The position numbers and the translations under genes were made by a program. From Pseudomonas bananamidigenes (GTDB lineage: Bacteria; Pseudomonadota; Gammaproteobacteria; Pseudomonadales; Pseudomonadaceae), in assembly GCF_001679645.1 (NCBI RefSeq), contig NZ_LRUN01000009.1:32940-96939 (forward strand): a stretch of 64,000 nucleotides of DNA, given 5' to 3'. The notes below the pieces were generated by a model, which saw only the letters and a program-made list of their open reading frames with translations, made no database searches and was not told the DNA's origin. How positions within the stretch are numbered: the first letter of the stretch is position 1; every line of letters begins with the position of its first letter. This document shows positions 27,353 to 37,230 of the stretch, one piece after another.

Positions 27353-28045
27353 TCAGTTGCCCGGTTTCCAGGCGCCGGCGTTCATGCCATCGACCAGACG
27401 ATTGATCGCCTCGCGCATGGCCAGATCGAGGACTTTGCCGTTGAGGGTGGAGTCGTAGGCAGCGGTGCCGCCGAAGCCGATGATTTCGCGGTTGGACAAG
27501 GCGTATTCGCCGGCGCCCTGGGTCGAATACACCACTTCGGAGGTGCTGATATTGACGATGTTCAAGTTGACCTTGGCGTAGGCGACCTGAGTCTTGCCAC
27601 GACCGAGAATGCCGAACAGCTGGTGATCGCCGGTCTCTTTGCGACCGAACTCGGTAACGTCACCGGTCACCACATAATCGGCACCTTTCAGACGCTGGGC
27701 CTGGCCCTTGATTGCCGCTTCCTGCTGGATTTCGCCCATGTTGTCACGGTCGAGCACGGAGAAGCGGTTAGTCTGCTGCAAGTGGGTGATCAGGATGGTC
27801 TTGGCCTGACCACCGAGACGGTCGACACCATCGGAGAAGATCCCGCGCATGTAGCTCGAACGGTTGTCGAACTTGCCCACGGCCATCGGGATACGGGCAC
27901 CGGTCCAGACCTGGGTGGCACTTTCCACCTTGGCCACCGGCAATGCCCGGGAGCTTTCGGTGGCACAACCGGAAAGCGAACCGGCCAACGTGCCGAGAAC
28001 GGCAATCGCAATGCCCGAAACCAACATCCGGGAGATCAATCTCAC
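27353..28045 (-). CDS. CsgG/HfaB-family lipoprotein
   Basis: About 230 residues. The signal peptide and lipobox LSGC (GSLSGCATES) are followed by a CsgG-like domain (IPMAVGKFDNRSSYMRGIFS, LQQTNRFSVLDRDNMGEIQQ, ADYVVTGDVTEFG). CsgG forms the curli secretion pore, but this protein is encoded without curli subunits and more likely belongs to the wider CsgG/HfaB group. The start is taken as GTG 28045, with AGAAGGAA six bases upstream. The frame is open to 28117, but that would bury the signal peptide. Confidence 0.82.
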   Translation of the reverse strand: MRLISRMLVSGIAIAVLGTLAGSLSGCATESSRALPVAKVESATQVWTGARIPMAVGKFDNRSSYMRGIFSDGVDRLGGQAKTILITHLQQTNRFSVLDRDNMGEIQQEAAIKGQAQRLKGADYVVTGDVTEFGRKETGDHQLFGILGRGKTQVAYAKVNLNIVNISTSEVVYSTQGAGEYALSNREIIGFGGTAAYDSTLNGKVLDLAMREAINRLVDGMNAGAWKPGN

Positions 28046-28187
28046 TGTGCATTCCTTCTGAAAAGTGATGTGTCCCGGCACGGCAGAAAACGTGGGGGAT
28101 CGGAAAAGGGGCGGCATTATGCCAAAGTGCCACCAGTGAGGACAGGTTTTTTTGACGCCAGTGAATTGGCTTTCGAATCAACTGCCG

Positions 28188-28289
28188 ATCGTTCCCACGC
28201 TCTGCGTGGGAATGCATCCGTGACGCTCTGCGTCACAGTGGACGCGGAGCGTCCATGGCGGCGTTCCCACGCAGAGCGCGGGAACGAGC
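28188..28289. repeat. Second repeat family: GTTCCCACGC/GCGTGGGAA palindrome cluster
   Basis: GTTCCCACGCTCTGCGTGGG forms a hairpin, followed by GTGACGCTCTGCGTCAC and GACGCGGAGCGTC hairpins, and GTTCCCACGCAGAGCGCGGG closes the unit in inverse orientation. It is a different class from the GCGAGCAAGC REPs and sits between the convergent-promoter side of csgG and the 3' end of dnaE2. Confidence 0.8.
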
Positions 28290-28296
28290 AGCAGGC

Positions 28297-31200
28297 TCAG
28301 TGGAAATCGCGGCTTTGCACCCGAATTCCGTTGAGCAGCGGGGTCAGATCACTCATGCGCCCGGCGATCAGATGCCGCACTTCGCCTTCCCGCTCCCAGC
28401 GGCCATCGACCTTGAGCAACTGCGAGCCCACCAGCACCTGACGCTGACGCTCGGCCAGATCGCGCCAGACCACCACGTTGACGTTGCCGAACTCGTCCTC
28501 CAGGGTCACGAAGGTCACACCGCTGGCGGTGGCCGGGCGCTGACGGCCGGTCACCAGCCCTGCCACGCTGACCGGCCGGCCATGCTCGACCTCCAGCAAT
28601 TCCCGGGAACTGCGACAGCGCCGTGCCCGCAACTCGCCGCGCAACAACGTCAGCGGATGCGGCCCCAGCGTGGTGCCGAGCGTGGCGTAGTCGGTGAACA
28701 GATCTTCGCTGACACTCGGCGTTGGCAGTACCACCTGCGGCTCTTCCTGACTCGGCACCCCGGCAAACAACCCGAGCTGTTTCTGCACGCCCGCCACTTC
28801 CCAGCGCGCCCGATGACGGTGACCGGCCAGCCCGCGCAACGCACCGGCATCCGCCAGCAACGCCTGGGCCCGACTGTCGAGCCCGGCGCGTTCGCCCAGA
28901 TCGGCGACATCGGCAAACGCGCCCCTCGCCCGAGCGCTTTCAATGTTCCGTGCATCGTCCTCGCGAAAGCCCTTGATCATGCGCAGCCCCATGCGAATCG
29001 CCGGTTGCCCGCCGGTGATCGGTTCCAGGCTGCAATCCCAGTCACTGGCGCGCACGTCCACCGGGCGGATCTGCAAATGATGCCGGCGCGCATCCTGGAG
29101 AATCTGATCCGGACTGTAGAAACCCATCGGCCAGCTGTTGATCAGCGCGCAGGCGAACGCCGCCGGTTCATGGCACTTGAGCCAGCAACTGGCATAGGTC
29201 AGCAAGGCAAAACTGGCGGCGTGGGACTCGGGAAAGCCGTAACTGCCGAAGCCCTTGATCTGTTCGAAAATCTGCGCGGCAAATTCCGGGCTGTAGCCGT
29301 TTTTCTTCATGCCGGCCGCCAGCCGCTCCTTGTGCGGCTCCAGCCCGCCGTGGCGTTTCCACGCGGCCATGGAACGGCGCAACTGATCGGCCTCGCCGGG
29401 GCTGTAGTCGGCGGCGACGATGGCGATCTGCATCACCTGTTCCTGAAACAGCGGCACACCGAGGGTGCGCTTGAGCACCGCCTTCAGTTCCGGCGACGGA
29501 TAGGTTTCCTCTTCTTCCTTGTTCCGCCGCCGCAAGTACGGATGCACCATCCCGCCCTGGATCGGTCCGGGCCGGACAATGGCCACTTCGATCACCAGGT
29601 CGTAGAAGTCTTGCGGGCGCAGACGCGGCAGCATCGACATCTGCGCCCGGGACTCGATCTGGAACACGCCGATAGTGTCGGCGCGGCTGATCATGTCGTA
29701 GGTCGGGCGGTCGTCAGCCGGAATGGTCGCCAGGCTCAGATCCTGATGACGATGACGGCGCAGCAGGTCGAAACAGCGACGAATCGCACTGAGCATGCCG
29801 AGGGCGAGGATATCCACCTTGAGCAGCCCGACCGCATCGAGGTCGTCCTTGTCCCACTGGATGATGGTACGGTCGGCCATGGCGGCGTTTTCCACCGGCA
29901 CCAGGGTGTCCAGCGGTTGCTCGGAAATCACGAAACCGCCGGGATGCTGCGACAGGTGCCGGGGGAAGCCGATCAGTTGCCCGGTCAGGCTCAGCACCCG
30001 GTGCAGGATCGGGCTGTCCGGGTCGAAGCCGTTTTCGCGCAGGCGTTCCACGGGCGGTGTTTCATCGCTCCAGTGGCCGCAGCAGTCGGCCAGTGCATTG
30101 ATCTGGTCCGGCGGCAAGCCCAGCGCCTTGGCCACATCGCGAATCGCGCCGGTCGCGTGATAAGTGCTGACCACCGCCGTCAGCGCCGCACGACGGCGGC
30201 CATAACGCCGAAACACATATTGCAGGACTTCCTCCCGGCGCTCGTGCTCGAAATCCACGTCGATGTCCGGCGGTTCGTTGCGCTCTCTGGACATGAAACG
30301 CTCGAACAGCAGCGTGGTGCGATCCGGGTCGATCTCGGTGATGCCCAGGGCAAAACACACCGCCGAGTTGGCCGCCGAGCCCCGCCCCTGGCAGAGGATC
30401 TGCTGCTTGCGGGCGTAGCTCACCACATCGTGCACGGTGAGGAAGTAGCTTTCGTAGCCGAGTTCGGCGATCAGCTTCAGTTCCTTGTTGATCTGCCTCA
30501 GCACCTTGAAGGGTGCGCCGTTTTCCCAGCGCCAGGCGATACCCTGTTTAGTCAACTGTCGCAGCCAGGAACGACCCGAGTGTCCCTCGGGTACCAGCTC
30601 TTTCGGATACTGATAACGCAATTGGCTCAAATCGAAGGTGCAGCGCCGGGCCAGCTTCACCGACTCGTCCAGCAAGGTCTGCGGATACAACTCGCTCAAC
30701 ACATCGAGACTGCGCAAATGCCGCTCGCCATTGGGGTGCAGGCGCAACCCGGCTTCGGCCACCGGGACGTGATGACGGATCGCAGTCATGGTGTCCTGCA
30801 AGGCCCGCCGGCCCCGGGCATGCATGTGCACGTCGCCGCTGGCTACCGCTGGAATCTGCAGTTCATTTGCCAGACTCAGCAGTGCGGCCAGCCGCTGCTG
30901 GTCGTTCTGCCCGCGATGCAACTGCACCGCCAACCACAGGCGTTCGCCGAAGGTCTGTTTCAGCCAGCGGCCTTCTTCCACGTCATCGACCGTATCCGGC
31001 ACCCACAGCACCAGCAACCCCGGCAACGGCTCGCTGAAATCCTCGCGCAGCACTTGATACTGGCCTTTCTGCATGCGCCGTCGAGCCTGGGTGATCAAGC
31101 CGCACAACGCCTGATAACCCTCAATGTTCTCCACCAGCAACACCAGTTTCGGGCCGTTCTCGATGCGGATCTCGCTGCCGATGATCAGCGGCAGTTCCAC

Positions 31201-31374
31201 GGACTTTGCTGCCTGCCAGGCACGGACGATCCCGGCCAGGGTGCATTCATCGGTGATTGCCAGCGCCTGATAGCCGTGCTTTTTCGCCCGCTGGAACAGC
31301 TCCAGCGCACTGGACGCACCGCGCTGAAAGCTGAAGTTCGACAGGCAGTGCAGCTCGGCATAACCCTGATTCAC
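28297..31374 (-). CDS. dnaE2: Error-prone DNA polymerase DnaE2 (ImuC)
   Basis: About 1025 residues, the usual DnaE2 length. It begins with a PHP domain ([38 protein letters not shown]). The C-family polymerase core carries catalytic acidic residues in [20 protein letters not shown] and [17 protein letters not shown], and an OB domain near the end ([18 protein letters not shown]). With ImuA and ImuB it performs SOS-induced mutagenic lesion bypass. The start is taken as GTG 31374, which overlaps the imuB stop (GTGA); GTG 31395 is an alternative. Confidence 0.92.
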   Translation of the reverse strand: MNQGYAELHCLSNFSFQRGASSALELFQRAKKHGYQALAITDECTLAGIVRAWQAAKSVELPLIIGSEIRIENGPKLVLLVENIEGYQALCGLITQARRRMQKGQYQVLREDFSEPLPGLLVLWVPDTVDDVEEGRWLKQTFGERLWLAVQLHRGQNDQQRLAALLSLANELQIPAVASGDVHMHARGRRALQDTMTAIRHHVPVAEAGLRLHPNGERHLRSLDVLSELYPQTLLDESVKLARRCTFDLSQLRYQYPKELVPEGHSGRSWLRQLTKQGIAWRWENGAPFKVLRQINKELKLIAELGYESYFLTVHDVVSYARKQQILCQGRGSAANSAVCFALGITEIDPDRTTLLFERFMSRERNEPPDIDVDFEHERREEVLQYVFRRYGRRRAALTAVVSTYHATGAIRDVAKALGLPPDQINALADCCGHWSDETPPVERLRENGFDPDSPILHRVLSLTGQLIGFPRHLSQHPGGFVISEQPLDTLVPVENAAMADRTIIQWDKDDLDAVGLLKVDILALGMLSAIRRCFDLLRRHRHQDLSLATIPADDRPTYDMISRADTIGVFQIESRAQMSMLPRLRPQDFYDLVIEVAIVRPGPIQGGMVHPYLRRRNKEEEETYPSPELKAVLKRTLGVPLFQEQVMQIAIVAADYSPGEADQLRRSMAAWKRHGGLEPHKERLAAGMKKNGYSPEFAAQIFEQIKGFGSYGFPESHAASFALLTYASCWLKCHEPAAFACALINSWPMGFYSPDQILQDARRHHLQIRPVDVRASDWDCSLEPITGGQPAIRMGLRMIKGFREDDARNIESARARGAFADVADLGERAGLDSRAQALLADAGALRGLAGHRHRARWEVAGVQKQLGLFAGVPSQEEPQVVLPTPSVSEDLFTDYATLGTTLGPHPLTLLRGELRARRCRSSRELLEVEHGRPVSVAGLVTGRQRPATASGVTFVTLEDEFGNVNVVVWRDLAERQRQVLVGSQLLKVDGRWEREGEVRHLIAGRMSDLTPLLNGIRVQSRDFH

Positions 31375-32786
31375 GCGAACCAGCCCTGCAGCCACAACGG
31401 GCCGCTCTCACCCACCGCCCGGTACGCCCAGCCTTGCTGGCCGGCACGGTTCTGGATCAGGTAATAGTCGCGGCGCACGTCGTCACCATCCCACCAGCCG
31501 GACTCGATGCGTTCCGGGCCCATGAGGATGCGCGCCGAACCTTCGGGCACGGCCTGCGGCTCGCCCAACAGCCAGCCCGGTCGCTGCACGCCCGGCAACG
31601 CAGGGCAACGCTGTTTGTCATCAGCGTTCTGCCACGCACACTCGGGCCGATGATCGGCCTGAAAACGCAGGCCCTGCACCGCCTCATCCCCCAGTCGCGC
31701 ACGCAGGCGTTCGCGCAGCTGCGCCCAGGGCAAGGTCTGCTGCGGACGCTCGTCGAACAGTTCCTGAAACTGCGGCACAAAGCTCGGCAAGTCCTCGGCG
31801 CGCAGGCGAAAACCGCGCACCGGGGCCTCGACCTGCACCTGCTCCAGCCGGCCACGGGCCAGCTCGAAGAGCATCGCCGGGTCACGCTCGGCGCTGAGCA
31901 GGCCGACCTTGATCAGCGTGTCCGGCAGCGCCGCATGTTCCAGGTGCAGATCGAAACGCTGCACGCCACTGTCGCGCCCGCACAGGAACGCCGACAGATC
32001 GGCAGTCAGGCGACGCAACGGGAACAGCAGCGCCTGATGGGACTGCACGTCGAAATTGAGCTCGATGCGCACATCGAAACGATCCGGCGGCAGGTAGAAC
32101 GCCAGCGCCAGTGGTCGTGCGCCGAACAGCGTGTCCAGATGCTTGAGCACCGGCGCCTCGAAGCGCCGGGCCAGGGCCTGGCGCGGCAGGCTCTGTACCT
32201 GATGGAGGTGACGCAGCCCCATGCGCGACAACGCCGTGGCCACGCCCGGCTCCAGCCCGATGCGGTCGACCGGCAACTGCCCGAGGTGATGGCGCAGGGC
32301 TTCACCGTCGGGCACCACCAATCCGTCATAGGCGTTGGCCAATATCCGCGCCGCCACCGGGTTGGGCGCGGCGACGATGCGATGACGAAAACCCAGCTCC
32401 GTCAGTTCCGTGCGCAATCGTGCTTCGAACTGCGCCCAGGAACCGAACAGCCCGAGGCTCGATTCGATCTCGAATACCACGGTGCGCGGGTAATGCACGC
32501 TGACCTGAGCGCTGAAGCGATAGGCCCAGGCGGCGAGAAACTGCTGCCAGTGCCCGACTTCCGCCATGTCGTAATCGACGGTGGAGAAGCCTTTGTTCAA
32601 GGCCTGCGCGGCAGTCATCGACTGCCCCGGACGCAAGCCCAGTGCCCGCGCCGCCGGATTGACCGCCTGCAGCACCCGGCGCTGGGCCGGGCCACTGAGC
32701 AGCGCCAGGGGTTGTTCGGGATCGGGGCGTTGACGCATGACCGCGTCGAGAGCCAATTGCGGAAAAAGAATACAGACCCAGCGCAT
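31371..32786 (-). CDS. imuB: ImuB, catalytically inactive Y-family polymerase homologue
   Basis: About 471 residues ([20 protein letters not shown]...). It has Y-family architecture, but the first metal site reads [12 protein letters not shown] instead of an acidic DxDxFF-type motif. The second reads [13 protein letters not shown] where active enzymes have SxDEAYLD. This loss of carboxylates is the known hallmark of ImuB, which acts as a hub linking the beta clamp, ImuA and DnaE2. GAGGT precedes the ATG. It lies seven bases after imuA and overlaps dnaE2. Confidence 0.9.
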   Translation of the reverse strand: MRWVCILFPQLALDAVMRQRPDPEQPLALLSGPAQRRVLQAVNPAARALGLRPGQSMTAAQALNKGFSTVDYDMAEVGHWQQFLAAWAYRFSAQVSVHYPRTVVFEIESSLGLFGSWAQFEARLRTELTELGFRHRIVAAPNPVAARILANAYDGLVVPDGEALRHHLGQLPVDRIGLEPGVATALSRMGLRHLHQVQSLPRQALARRFEAPVLKHLDTLFGARPLALAFYLPPDRFDVRIELNFDVQSHQALLFPLRRLTADLSAFLCGRDSGVQRFDLHLEHAALPDTLIKVGLLSAERDPAMLFELARGRLEQVQVEAPVRGFRLRAEDLPSFVPQFQELFDERPQQTLPWAQLRERLRARLGDEAVQGLRFQADHRPECAWQNADDKQRCPALPGVQRPGWLLGEPQAVPEGSARILMGPERIESGWWDGDDVRRDYYLIQNRAGQQGWAYRAVGESGPLWLQGWFA

Positions 32787-32793
32787 GGCGACC

Positions 32794-33411
32794 TCAATGC
32801 CCCACGGCAAAGGCAATCGGGGCGGAATGCGCCAGACCGCCCCGGCACTTGAGCACGCGCAACTGCGCCGGACGCGCATCGATGGCAATGCGCAGCGCGG
32901 CTGGCGACGGGTTGACCGCCTCGCTCAAGGGACGCCAGGCGAACGCCAGGGTCTGGCCGGTTTCCGCCGCCACCTGCAAGCGGCGCAAGGCGCGGTCATC
33001 GGCCTTGTGCGGCCAGCACAGCACCGCGCCGCAACTGCCCGAACGCAGACATTGTTCCGCCGCCCACAAGGCATCACGCTCACTGGCCTGAATTACTGAC
33101 AACTGGCGCAGATCGACCCCGGCATTGGCCCAGGCCTGCGGATACGGCACGAACGGCGGCGCCACCAGCACGATGCGTTCCCCCGCCGCCGCCAGCCGCG
33201 CCAGGGTCGGCCACACCAGTTGCAGCTCGCCCACCCCGGGCCCGGCCAGAAGGATTTCACTCAGCGCCGCCTCCGGCCAGCCACCGCTGGGCAAGGCGGC
33301 ATCCAGCGCCGCGTGCCCGGTGGGTTGCGGGCTGGCGGCCGGTGGCGCAGGTCGGCCCTTCCAGACCTGGCCGCCATTGAACAGCGTATCCAGCGCAACG
33401 ACGGCACCCAT
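32794..33411 (-). CDS. imuA: ImuA, RecA/SulA-like mutasome component
   Basis: A 205-residue protein (MGAVVALDTLFNGGQVWKGR...). The SulA-like core shows GGWPEAALSEILLAGPGVGE and PYPQAWANAGVDLRQLSVIQ, conserved in Pseudomonas ImuA. It is needed with ImuB and DnaE2 for damage-induced mutagenesis. The ATG overlaps the lexA2 stop codon (ATGA), which places it in the LexA2-controlled operon. Confidence 0.88.
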   Translation of the reverse strand: MGAVVALDTLFNGGQVWKGRPAPPAASPQPTGHAALDAALPSGGWPEAALSEILLAGPGVGELQLVWPTLARLAAAGERIVLVAPPFVPYPQAWANAGVDLRQLSVIQASERDALWAAEQCLRSGSCGAVLCWPHKADDRALRRLQVAAETGQTLAFAWRPLSEAVNPSPAALRIAIDARPAQLRVLKCRGGLAHSAPIAFAVGH

Positions 33412-34019
33412 CAGCCTTGCCTCACCAGACCGCAGAACACGCCTTCGATGGCCAGGTCCTGATCGTCACGCACCACAATCGGCTGGTACGCCGGGTTGCG
33501 CGGCAACAGGCGAACCTCATCGCCGACCCGCTCGAAGCGTTTGATGGTGACCTCGCCGTCGAGCCGCGCCACCACGATCTGGCCGTTGAGCGCTTCGGGA
33601 TTGCGCCGCACGCCGACCAGATCGCCGTCGAGAATGCCGTCCTCGATCATCGAATCGCCCTGCACCCGCAGCATGTAGTCGGGCGTGCGGGAGAACAGCG
33701 CCGGGTCGAGCATCAACCGATTGTGAATGTCGGCATCGGCGCCGATGGGCACACCGGCGGCCACCCGGCCGAGCACCGGCACGTCGAGCAGTTCCGGCCG
33801 TGGCGGCTGCCCGAGCAAACGAATGCCCCGGGCCTGATGCGGATTGACCTCGATGAACCCGGCTTCGGTGAGCGCCAGCACATGCTTGCGCGCCACGCTG
33901 CGGGAAGCAAAACCAAAAGCCTCGCTGATTTCAGCAAGGCTTGGGGGCTGACCGTGTTCGGCGATGCGTTCGCGGATGAAGGTCAGGATGGCGGTACGGC
34001 GGGGAGTCAGATTTGTCAT
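33411..34019 (-). CDS. lexA2: LexA2 SOS repressor
   Basis: A 202-residue protein. The N-terminal helix-turn-helix (PSLAEISEAFGFASRSVARKH) binds the operator. The cleavage site is Ala-Gly in VLGRVAAGVP; catalytic Ser is in GDSMIEDGILDGD and Lys in VVARLDGEVTIKRF. It is the second LexA type that pseudomonads carry in front of imuA-imuB-dnaE2. RecA-stimulated self-cleavage should derepress the operon. The start was placed at 34019 rather than upstream because a near-perfect LexA2 operator occupies 34021-34036. Confidence 0.9.
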   Translation of the reverse strand: MTNLTPRRTAILTFIRERIAEHGQPPSLAEISEAFGFASRSVARKHVLALTEAGFIEVNPHQARGIRLLGQPPRPELLDVPVLGRVAAGVPIGADADIHNRLMLDPALFSRTPDYMLRVQGDSMIEDGILDGDLVGVRRNPEALNGQIVVARLDGEVTIKRFERVGDEVRLLPRNPAYQPIVVRDDQDLAIEGVFCGLVRQG

Positions 34020-34020
34020 G

Positions 34021-34036
34021 GAGTACATTTGTACTC
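34021..34036. promoter_or_regulatory. LexA2 operator
   Basis: GAGTACAAATGTACTC is a palindrome with the GTAC-N4-GTAC core that resembles the published Pseudomonas LexA2 box (GTAC-N4-GTGC). It ends one base from the lexA2 ATG and should give autoregulation of the whole mutasome operon. Confidence 0.8.
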
Positions 34037-34087
34037 TTGTGGGAATTTCCTGACAAGCACCGCCAGTCAGCTCAAATCCTGTGACTG

Positions 34088-34203
34088 ATCGTTCCCACGT
34101 CGAGGCGTCGAACCGTCTGCGTGGGAATGCCTCCAGGGACGCTCTGCGTCCAGTGACTCGGAGCGTCACGGGCTGCATTCCCACGCGGAGCATGGGAACG
34201 ATC
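34088..34203. repeat. Second-family repeat cluster upstream of lexA2
   Basis: Same class as at 28188-28289: ATCGTTCCCACG... and inverted ...CATGGGAACGAT ends, with inner GGGACGCTCTGCGTCC-type hairpins. The two copies bracket the lexA2-imuA-imuB-dnaE2 operon. Confidence 0.78.
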
Positions 34204-34211
34204 TCACGGAG

Positions 34212-34310
34212 TCAGCTCAAACCGCGTTCCGCCAGAAACCCTGCGATGTAGTCGATAAACGCCACGACCTTGGCCGTCGCCCGCCGATGTTGGCGGTCGT
34301 CAGGTCTACG
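34212..34310 (-). pseudogene. Remnant of the C-terminus of a LysR-type regulator
   Basis: Read leftward, the last codons give AKVVAFIDYIAGFLAERGLS and a stop, which looks like the C-terminal helix of LysR-family effector domains (AKVxAFIDxL pattern). Nothing upstream of about 34310 continues a LysR protein in any frame, and no start codon fits. I take it as a decayed fragment between the repeat cluster and the DUF971 gene. Identification rests on about 25 residues. Confidence 0.4.
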
Positions 34311-34340
34311 CCTCGACTCTTGAGCAACACAGTCTGGTTG

Positions 34341-34619
34341 TCAGGAAGTGAGTTGCGCCAGGTACTGCCACGGATAAATCCCGCGCTGATGACCATCGCT
34401 GAACACCAGTTGCAGTCCGTAGCCCTGTGGGTTGAGTTCGATCACGCGCACCCGGTCATCCACCAGCGGAGCCAAGCCCCGCAGGCGAAACGCCCGGCAC
34501 TGCGAGCACGGGCAATGGCGGCGCAGTTCGGCATGGTCGAGCAGTTGCTCGCGGCCATCCGGCCAGCTCAGCCGCAACCGGTGTTCGCTTTGGGAATTGC
34601 CGATCGCCAGCGGATTCAT
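34341..34619 (-). CDS. DUF971 protein (gamma-butyrobetaine hydroxylase N-terminal-like)
   Basis: A 92-residue single-domain protein (MNPLAIGNSQSEHRLRLSWP...). It has CPCSQCRAFRLRGL, a Cys cluster typical of DUF971, and GLQLVFSDGHQRGIYPWQYL. The same domain forms the N-terminus of gamma-butyrobetaine hydroxylase and occurs near Fe-S biogenesis genes. It is the last gene of the AprA-like/ABC cluster and overlaps the HEAT gene by four bases, so it is probably an accessory factor of the flavoprotein/ferredoxin system. Confidence 0.82.
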   Translation of the reverse strand: MNPLAIGNSQSEHRLRLSWPDGREQLLDHAELRRHCPCSQCRAFRLRGLAPLVDDRVRVIELNPQGYGLQLVFSDGHQRGIYPWQYLAQLTS

Positions 34620-35578
34620 TGCAACTGACTCAAGGCAATCCGCACGGCTTTGCGCACCTCCGGGTCGCCGTCGTCCTGCGCGGCCTGCAACGCGGCCACA
34701 GCGCCACGATCATTCAGTTCGCCGAGCGCCAGCGCCGCTTCCTTGCGCAGGTTGCTGATGCGATGGCCGAGGGTATCGATCAAGGCGTCGAGTGCCGGCA
34801 CGTAACGCAAACGACCGAGGCTGCGGGTGGCACGCAAGCGCACTTGCCAATAATCGTCAGCCAAGGCTTCGATCAGCGCCGGCCCCGCATCGGTGTGGCC
34901 GACCTTGCCAAGCGTGGTCGCGGCTTCTTCGCGCACTTGCCAGGTGTCGTCCTGCAACGCCCGGCGCAATGCCGGCAGTACATCGGCGCCACTCGCCAGG
35001 CCCAGGGCGCCGGTGGCGGCGCGGCGTACTTCAGTGTCCGGGTCATCACTGGCCAAGCGTGCCAGATCCGGTAAAGCATCCAGCTGTTTGAGCCAGCCGA
35101 GCACACCGACCGCTTCGCGGCGCACACTCGCATCAACATCGCTCAACGCTTGAATCGCAGCAGAGGCAGCGCCAGGGTAGCGCAATTCGCGCAAGGCCCG
35201 AAACGAGGCAATCCGCACGCTGGTTTCAGCATGGGCTGTCCACGGCAGAATCACCCTGCCCGCCGCTTCGGTCTTGAGCAGGCTCAGACTCTGCGCCGCA
35301 GCAGACTGCACTGCCGGAGACGGATCCGTCAGCGCCTGGCATAGCGCTTCAACCACCGGTTCGTCTTCCCAGGCTTCCAGCAAGCGCGCCGCTTCAGCGC
35401 GGACTTCCTCGGCCGGATCTTCGGCCAGTCGCTCGACCAGCCAGAGCAAGCCGTCCGGCTCTTCGAGGTCGGCCAGATCGATCAGTGCAATCCGGCGTAC
35501 ACCGGCGTCATCGGCGGTCAGGCGCGGCTGCAGGGCCAGAATCTCTTCGTTATCGGTCACAGCAAAAAATGAGGTCAC
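34616..35578 (-). CDS. HEAT-repeat protein
   Basis: About 320 residues built almost wholly of HEAT/PBS-lyase-type repeats of about 31 residues, for example DDPDTEVRRAATGALGLASG, QDDTWQVREEAATTLGKVGH and ADDYWQVRLRATRSLGRLRY. Such solenoids bind partner proteins. No catalytic motif is visible. GTG 35578 overlaps the ATPase stop (GTGA); GTG 35560 is an alternative. Tight coupling to importer genes suggests a role in assembling or regulating the cluster's proteins. Confidence 0.82.
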   Translation of the reverse strand: MTSFFAVTDNEEILALQPRLTADDAGVRRIALIDLADLEEPDGLLWLVERLAEDPAEEVRAEAARLLEAWEDEPVVEALCQALTDPSPAVQSAAAQSLSLLKTEAAGRVILPWTAHAETSVRIASFRALRELRYPGAASAAIQALSDVDASVRREAVGVLGWLKQLDALPDLARLASDDPDTEVRRAATGALGLASGADVLPALRRALQDDTWQVREEAATTLGKVGHTDAGPALIEALADDYWQVRLRATRSLGRLRYVPALDALIDTLGHRISNLRKEAALALGELNDRGAVAALQAAQDDGDPEVRKAVRIALSQLQ

Positions 35579-36423
35579 AGGGCAAATCTCGGCAAGGCGT
35601 TTTCGGGAGGCAGGCCGAGCGGATTGAGGCGCGGCAGCGGTCGGTCGTTGTCGTGGCGCAGCAGGTCGAGGCAGTGGCGCTTGAGGCGCGAGAACTCGTG
35701 GCTGGTCACAAGTTCGGTGGTGCGTGGGCGCGGGAAGTCGAGGCGCAGGTCTTCGATGATCCGCCCCGGCCGTGCGCTCATCACCAGCAAGCGGTCAGCG
35801 AGAAACAGCGCTTCGTCGATGTCGTGGGTGACGAACACCACGGTGGTGCGGATGCGCGTCCAGATGTCCAGCAGCAGTTCCTGCATGTTCAGTCGGGTCA
35901 GCGCATCGAGCGCGCCGAAGGGTTCGTCCATCAGCAACAGCCGTGGCCGGTTGACCAGTACCCGGGCGATTTCCACCCGTTGCTGCATGCCTCCGGAGAG
36001 TTGATCCGGCCAGCGTTCGGCGAAGCCCTCGAGGCCGACCAGTTTGAGCATTTCATCAGCGGCACGATGGCGCTCTGTCTTGCCGATACCGCGCATTTTC
36101 AGCCCGAAGGCCACGTTGTCGCGCACCGTGCGCCACGGAAACAACGTGTGATGCTGGAACACCATGCCGCGTTGTGGCGACGGGCCGGACACTTCGGCGC
36201 CGTCGACTCTCAACTGCCCGCCATGGGGTTGCAGATGCCCGGCCAGCGCGCCAAGCAAGGTCGATTTGCCGCAACCGGACGGGCCGAGAATGCACACGAA
36301 CTGGCCGGGCTCGATCTGGCAATCCAGGCCCTGCACCGCTTCGAATGCCTGAAGGCCTTCGCCGAGGACAATGGACAGCTGACGGATGTCGATCCGCCCT
36401 TCCGGGGTTTGCATCACGCTCAT
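35575..36423 (-). CDS. ABC transporter ATPase (nitrate/sulfonate/taurine type)
   Basis: A 282-residue ATPase. It has Walker A GPSGCGKSTLLGALAGH near 50, Q-loop VFQHHTLFPWRTVRDNVAFG, signature LSGGMQQRVEIARVL, Walker B LLLMDEPFGALDALTR and H-loop VTHDIDEALFLADR. The sequence pattern matches SsuB/TauB. The ATG overlaps the permease stop (ATGA). Confidence 0.88.
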   Translation of the reverse strand: MSVMQTPEGRIDIRQLSIVLGEGLQAFEAVQGLDCQIEPGQFVCILGPSGCGKSTLLGALAGHLQPHGGQLRVDGAEVSGPSPQRGMVFQHHTLFPWRTVRDNVAFGLKMRGIGKTERHRAADEMLKLVGLEGFAERWPDQLSGGMQQRVEIARVLVNRPRLLLMDEPFGALDALTRLNMQELLLDIWTRIRTTVVFVTHDIDEALFLADRLLVMSARPGRIIEDLRLDFPRPRTTELVTSHEFSRLKRHCLDLLRHDNDRPLPRLNPLGLPPENALPRFAL

Positions 36424-37205
36424 CAGGCTTTCCCTCGTGTTCGATGCCAGGGCGTGAACAACCCGCCCAGACGTTTGATCAGCAGACTGCTGCCCATGCC
36501 CAACACGCCGATCAGCAACATACCGACCACGATGTCGGCGTAGTTCTGAATGGTGTAGGACTCCCAGGTGTAGTAACCGATACCGAACTGGCCGGAGATC
36601 ATTTCGGCGGTCACCAGACAGAACCACGAGGTGCCCATGCCGATCGCAAGGCCGGTGATGATGCTAGGTGCAGCGCCCGGCAGGATGACTTCCAGCAGGA
36701 TCGCCCGGCGCCCCGCCCCAAGGCTTTTGGCCGAGGCGATCAGGCGCCGATCCACGCCTTCGACGCCGTGCACGGTGTTGAGCAGGATCGGGAACAGCGC
36801 GCCGGTAAAGGTGATGAACACCATCGACAGTTCGGACGACGGGAACATCAGGATCGCCAGTGGAATCCACGCCACGGCGGGGATCGGGCGCAGCACTTCC
36901 AGTGGTGGCAGCAGCAGGTCTTCGGCCCATTTCGAGCGGCCGATGGCCAGACCCAATGCAACACCGATCACCAGCGCCGCGAGGTAACCCGCGAAGACCC
37001 GGCCGAGACTCGCGCTCAGGTGCTGGATGAGCTTGCCGGAGTCGCCCAGGCCTAATGCGGCTTCGATCACGGCCAACGGGGTTGGCACGTTGGCGAAGGT
37101 GACGAGGCCGAGGTTCCAGTGGTGGCTGGCGGCGAGTTGCCAGAAGAGCAGGCAGAGCAGCAGTGAGGCGGCTCGGGGGATCCAGCGTCGATAAGGTCTG
37201 AACAC
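36423..37205 (-). CDS. ABC transporter permease (nitrate/sulfonate/taurine type)
   Basis: About 260 residues with six hydrophobic segments (LLLCLLFWQLAASHHWNLGL first). The EAA-type loop reads AKSLGAGRRAILLEVILPGA, as in SsuC/TauC. The start is taken as GTG 37205, which has AGAGGAA six bases upstream; ATG 37220 has no ribosome site. A REP pair lies just upstream, between it and the binding-protein gene. Confidence 0.83.
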   Translation of the reverse strand: MFRPYRRWIPRAASLLLCLLFWQLAASHHWNLGLVTFANVPTPLAVIEAALGLGDSGKLIQHLSASLGRVFAGYLAALVIGVALGLAIGRSKWAEDLLLPPLEVLRPIPAVAWIPLAILMFPSSELSMVFITFTGALFPILLNTVHGVEGVDRRLIASAKSLGAGRRAILLEVILPGAAPSIITGLAIGMGTSWFCLVTAEMISGQFGIGYYTWESYTIQNYADIVVGMLLIGVLGMGSSLLIKRLGGLFTPWHRTRGKA

Positions 37206-37230
37206 AACAATTCCTCTCATCCCGACTCTA

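Noticed and set aside
27353..28045. CsgG-like gene as evidence for a curli locus
   Set aside because: No csgA, csgB, csgE or csgF gene is nearby; the neighbours are DUF4810 and DUF799 lipoproteins.
28255..31464. 1069-codon open frame on the + strand
   Set aside because: It is the exact shadow of dnaE2, which has clear polymerase motifs. The shadow translation is His/Gln/Arg-rich without domains.
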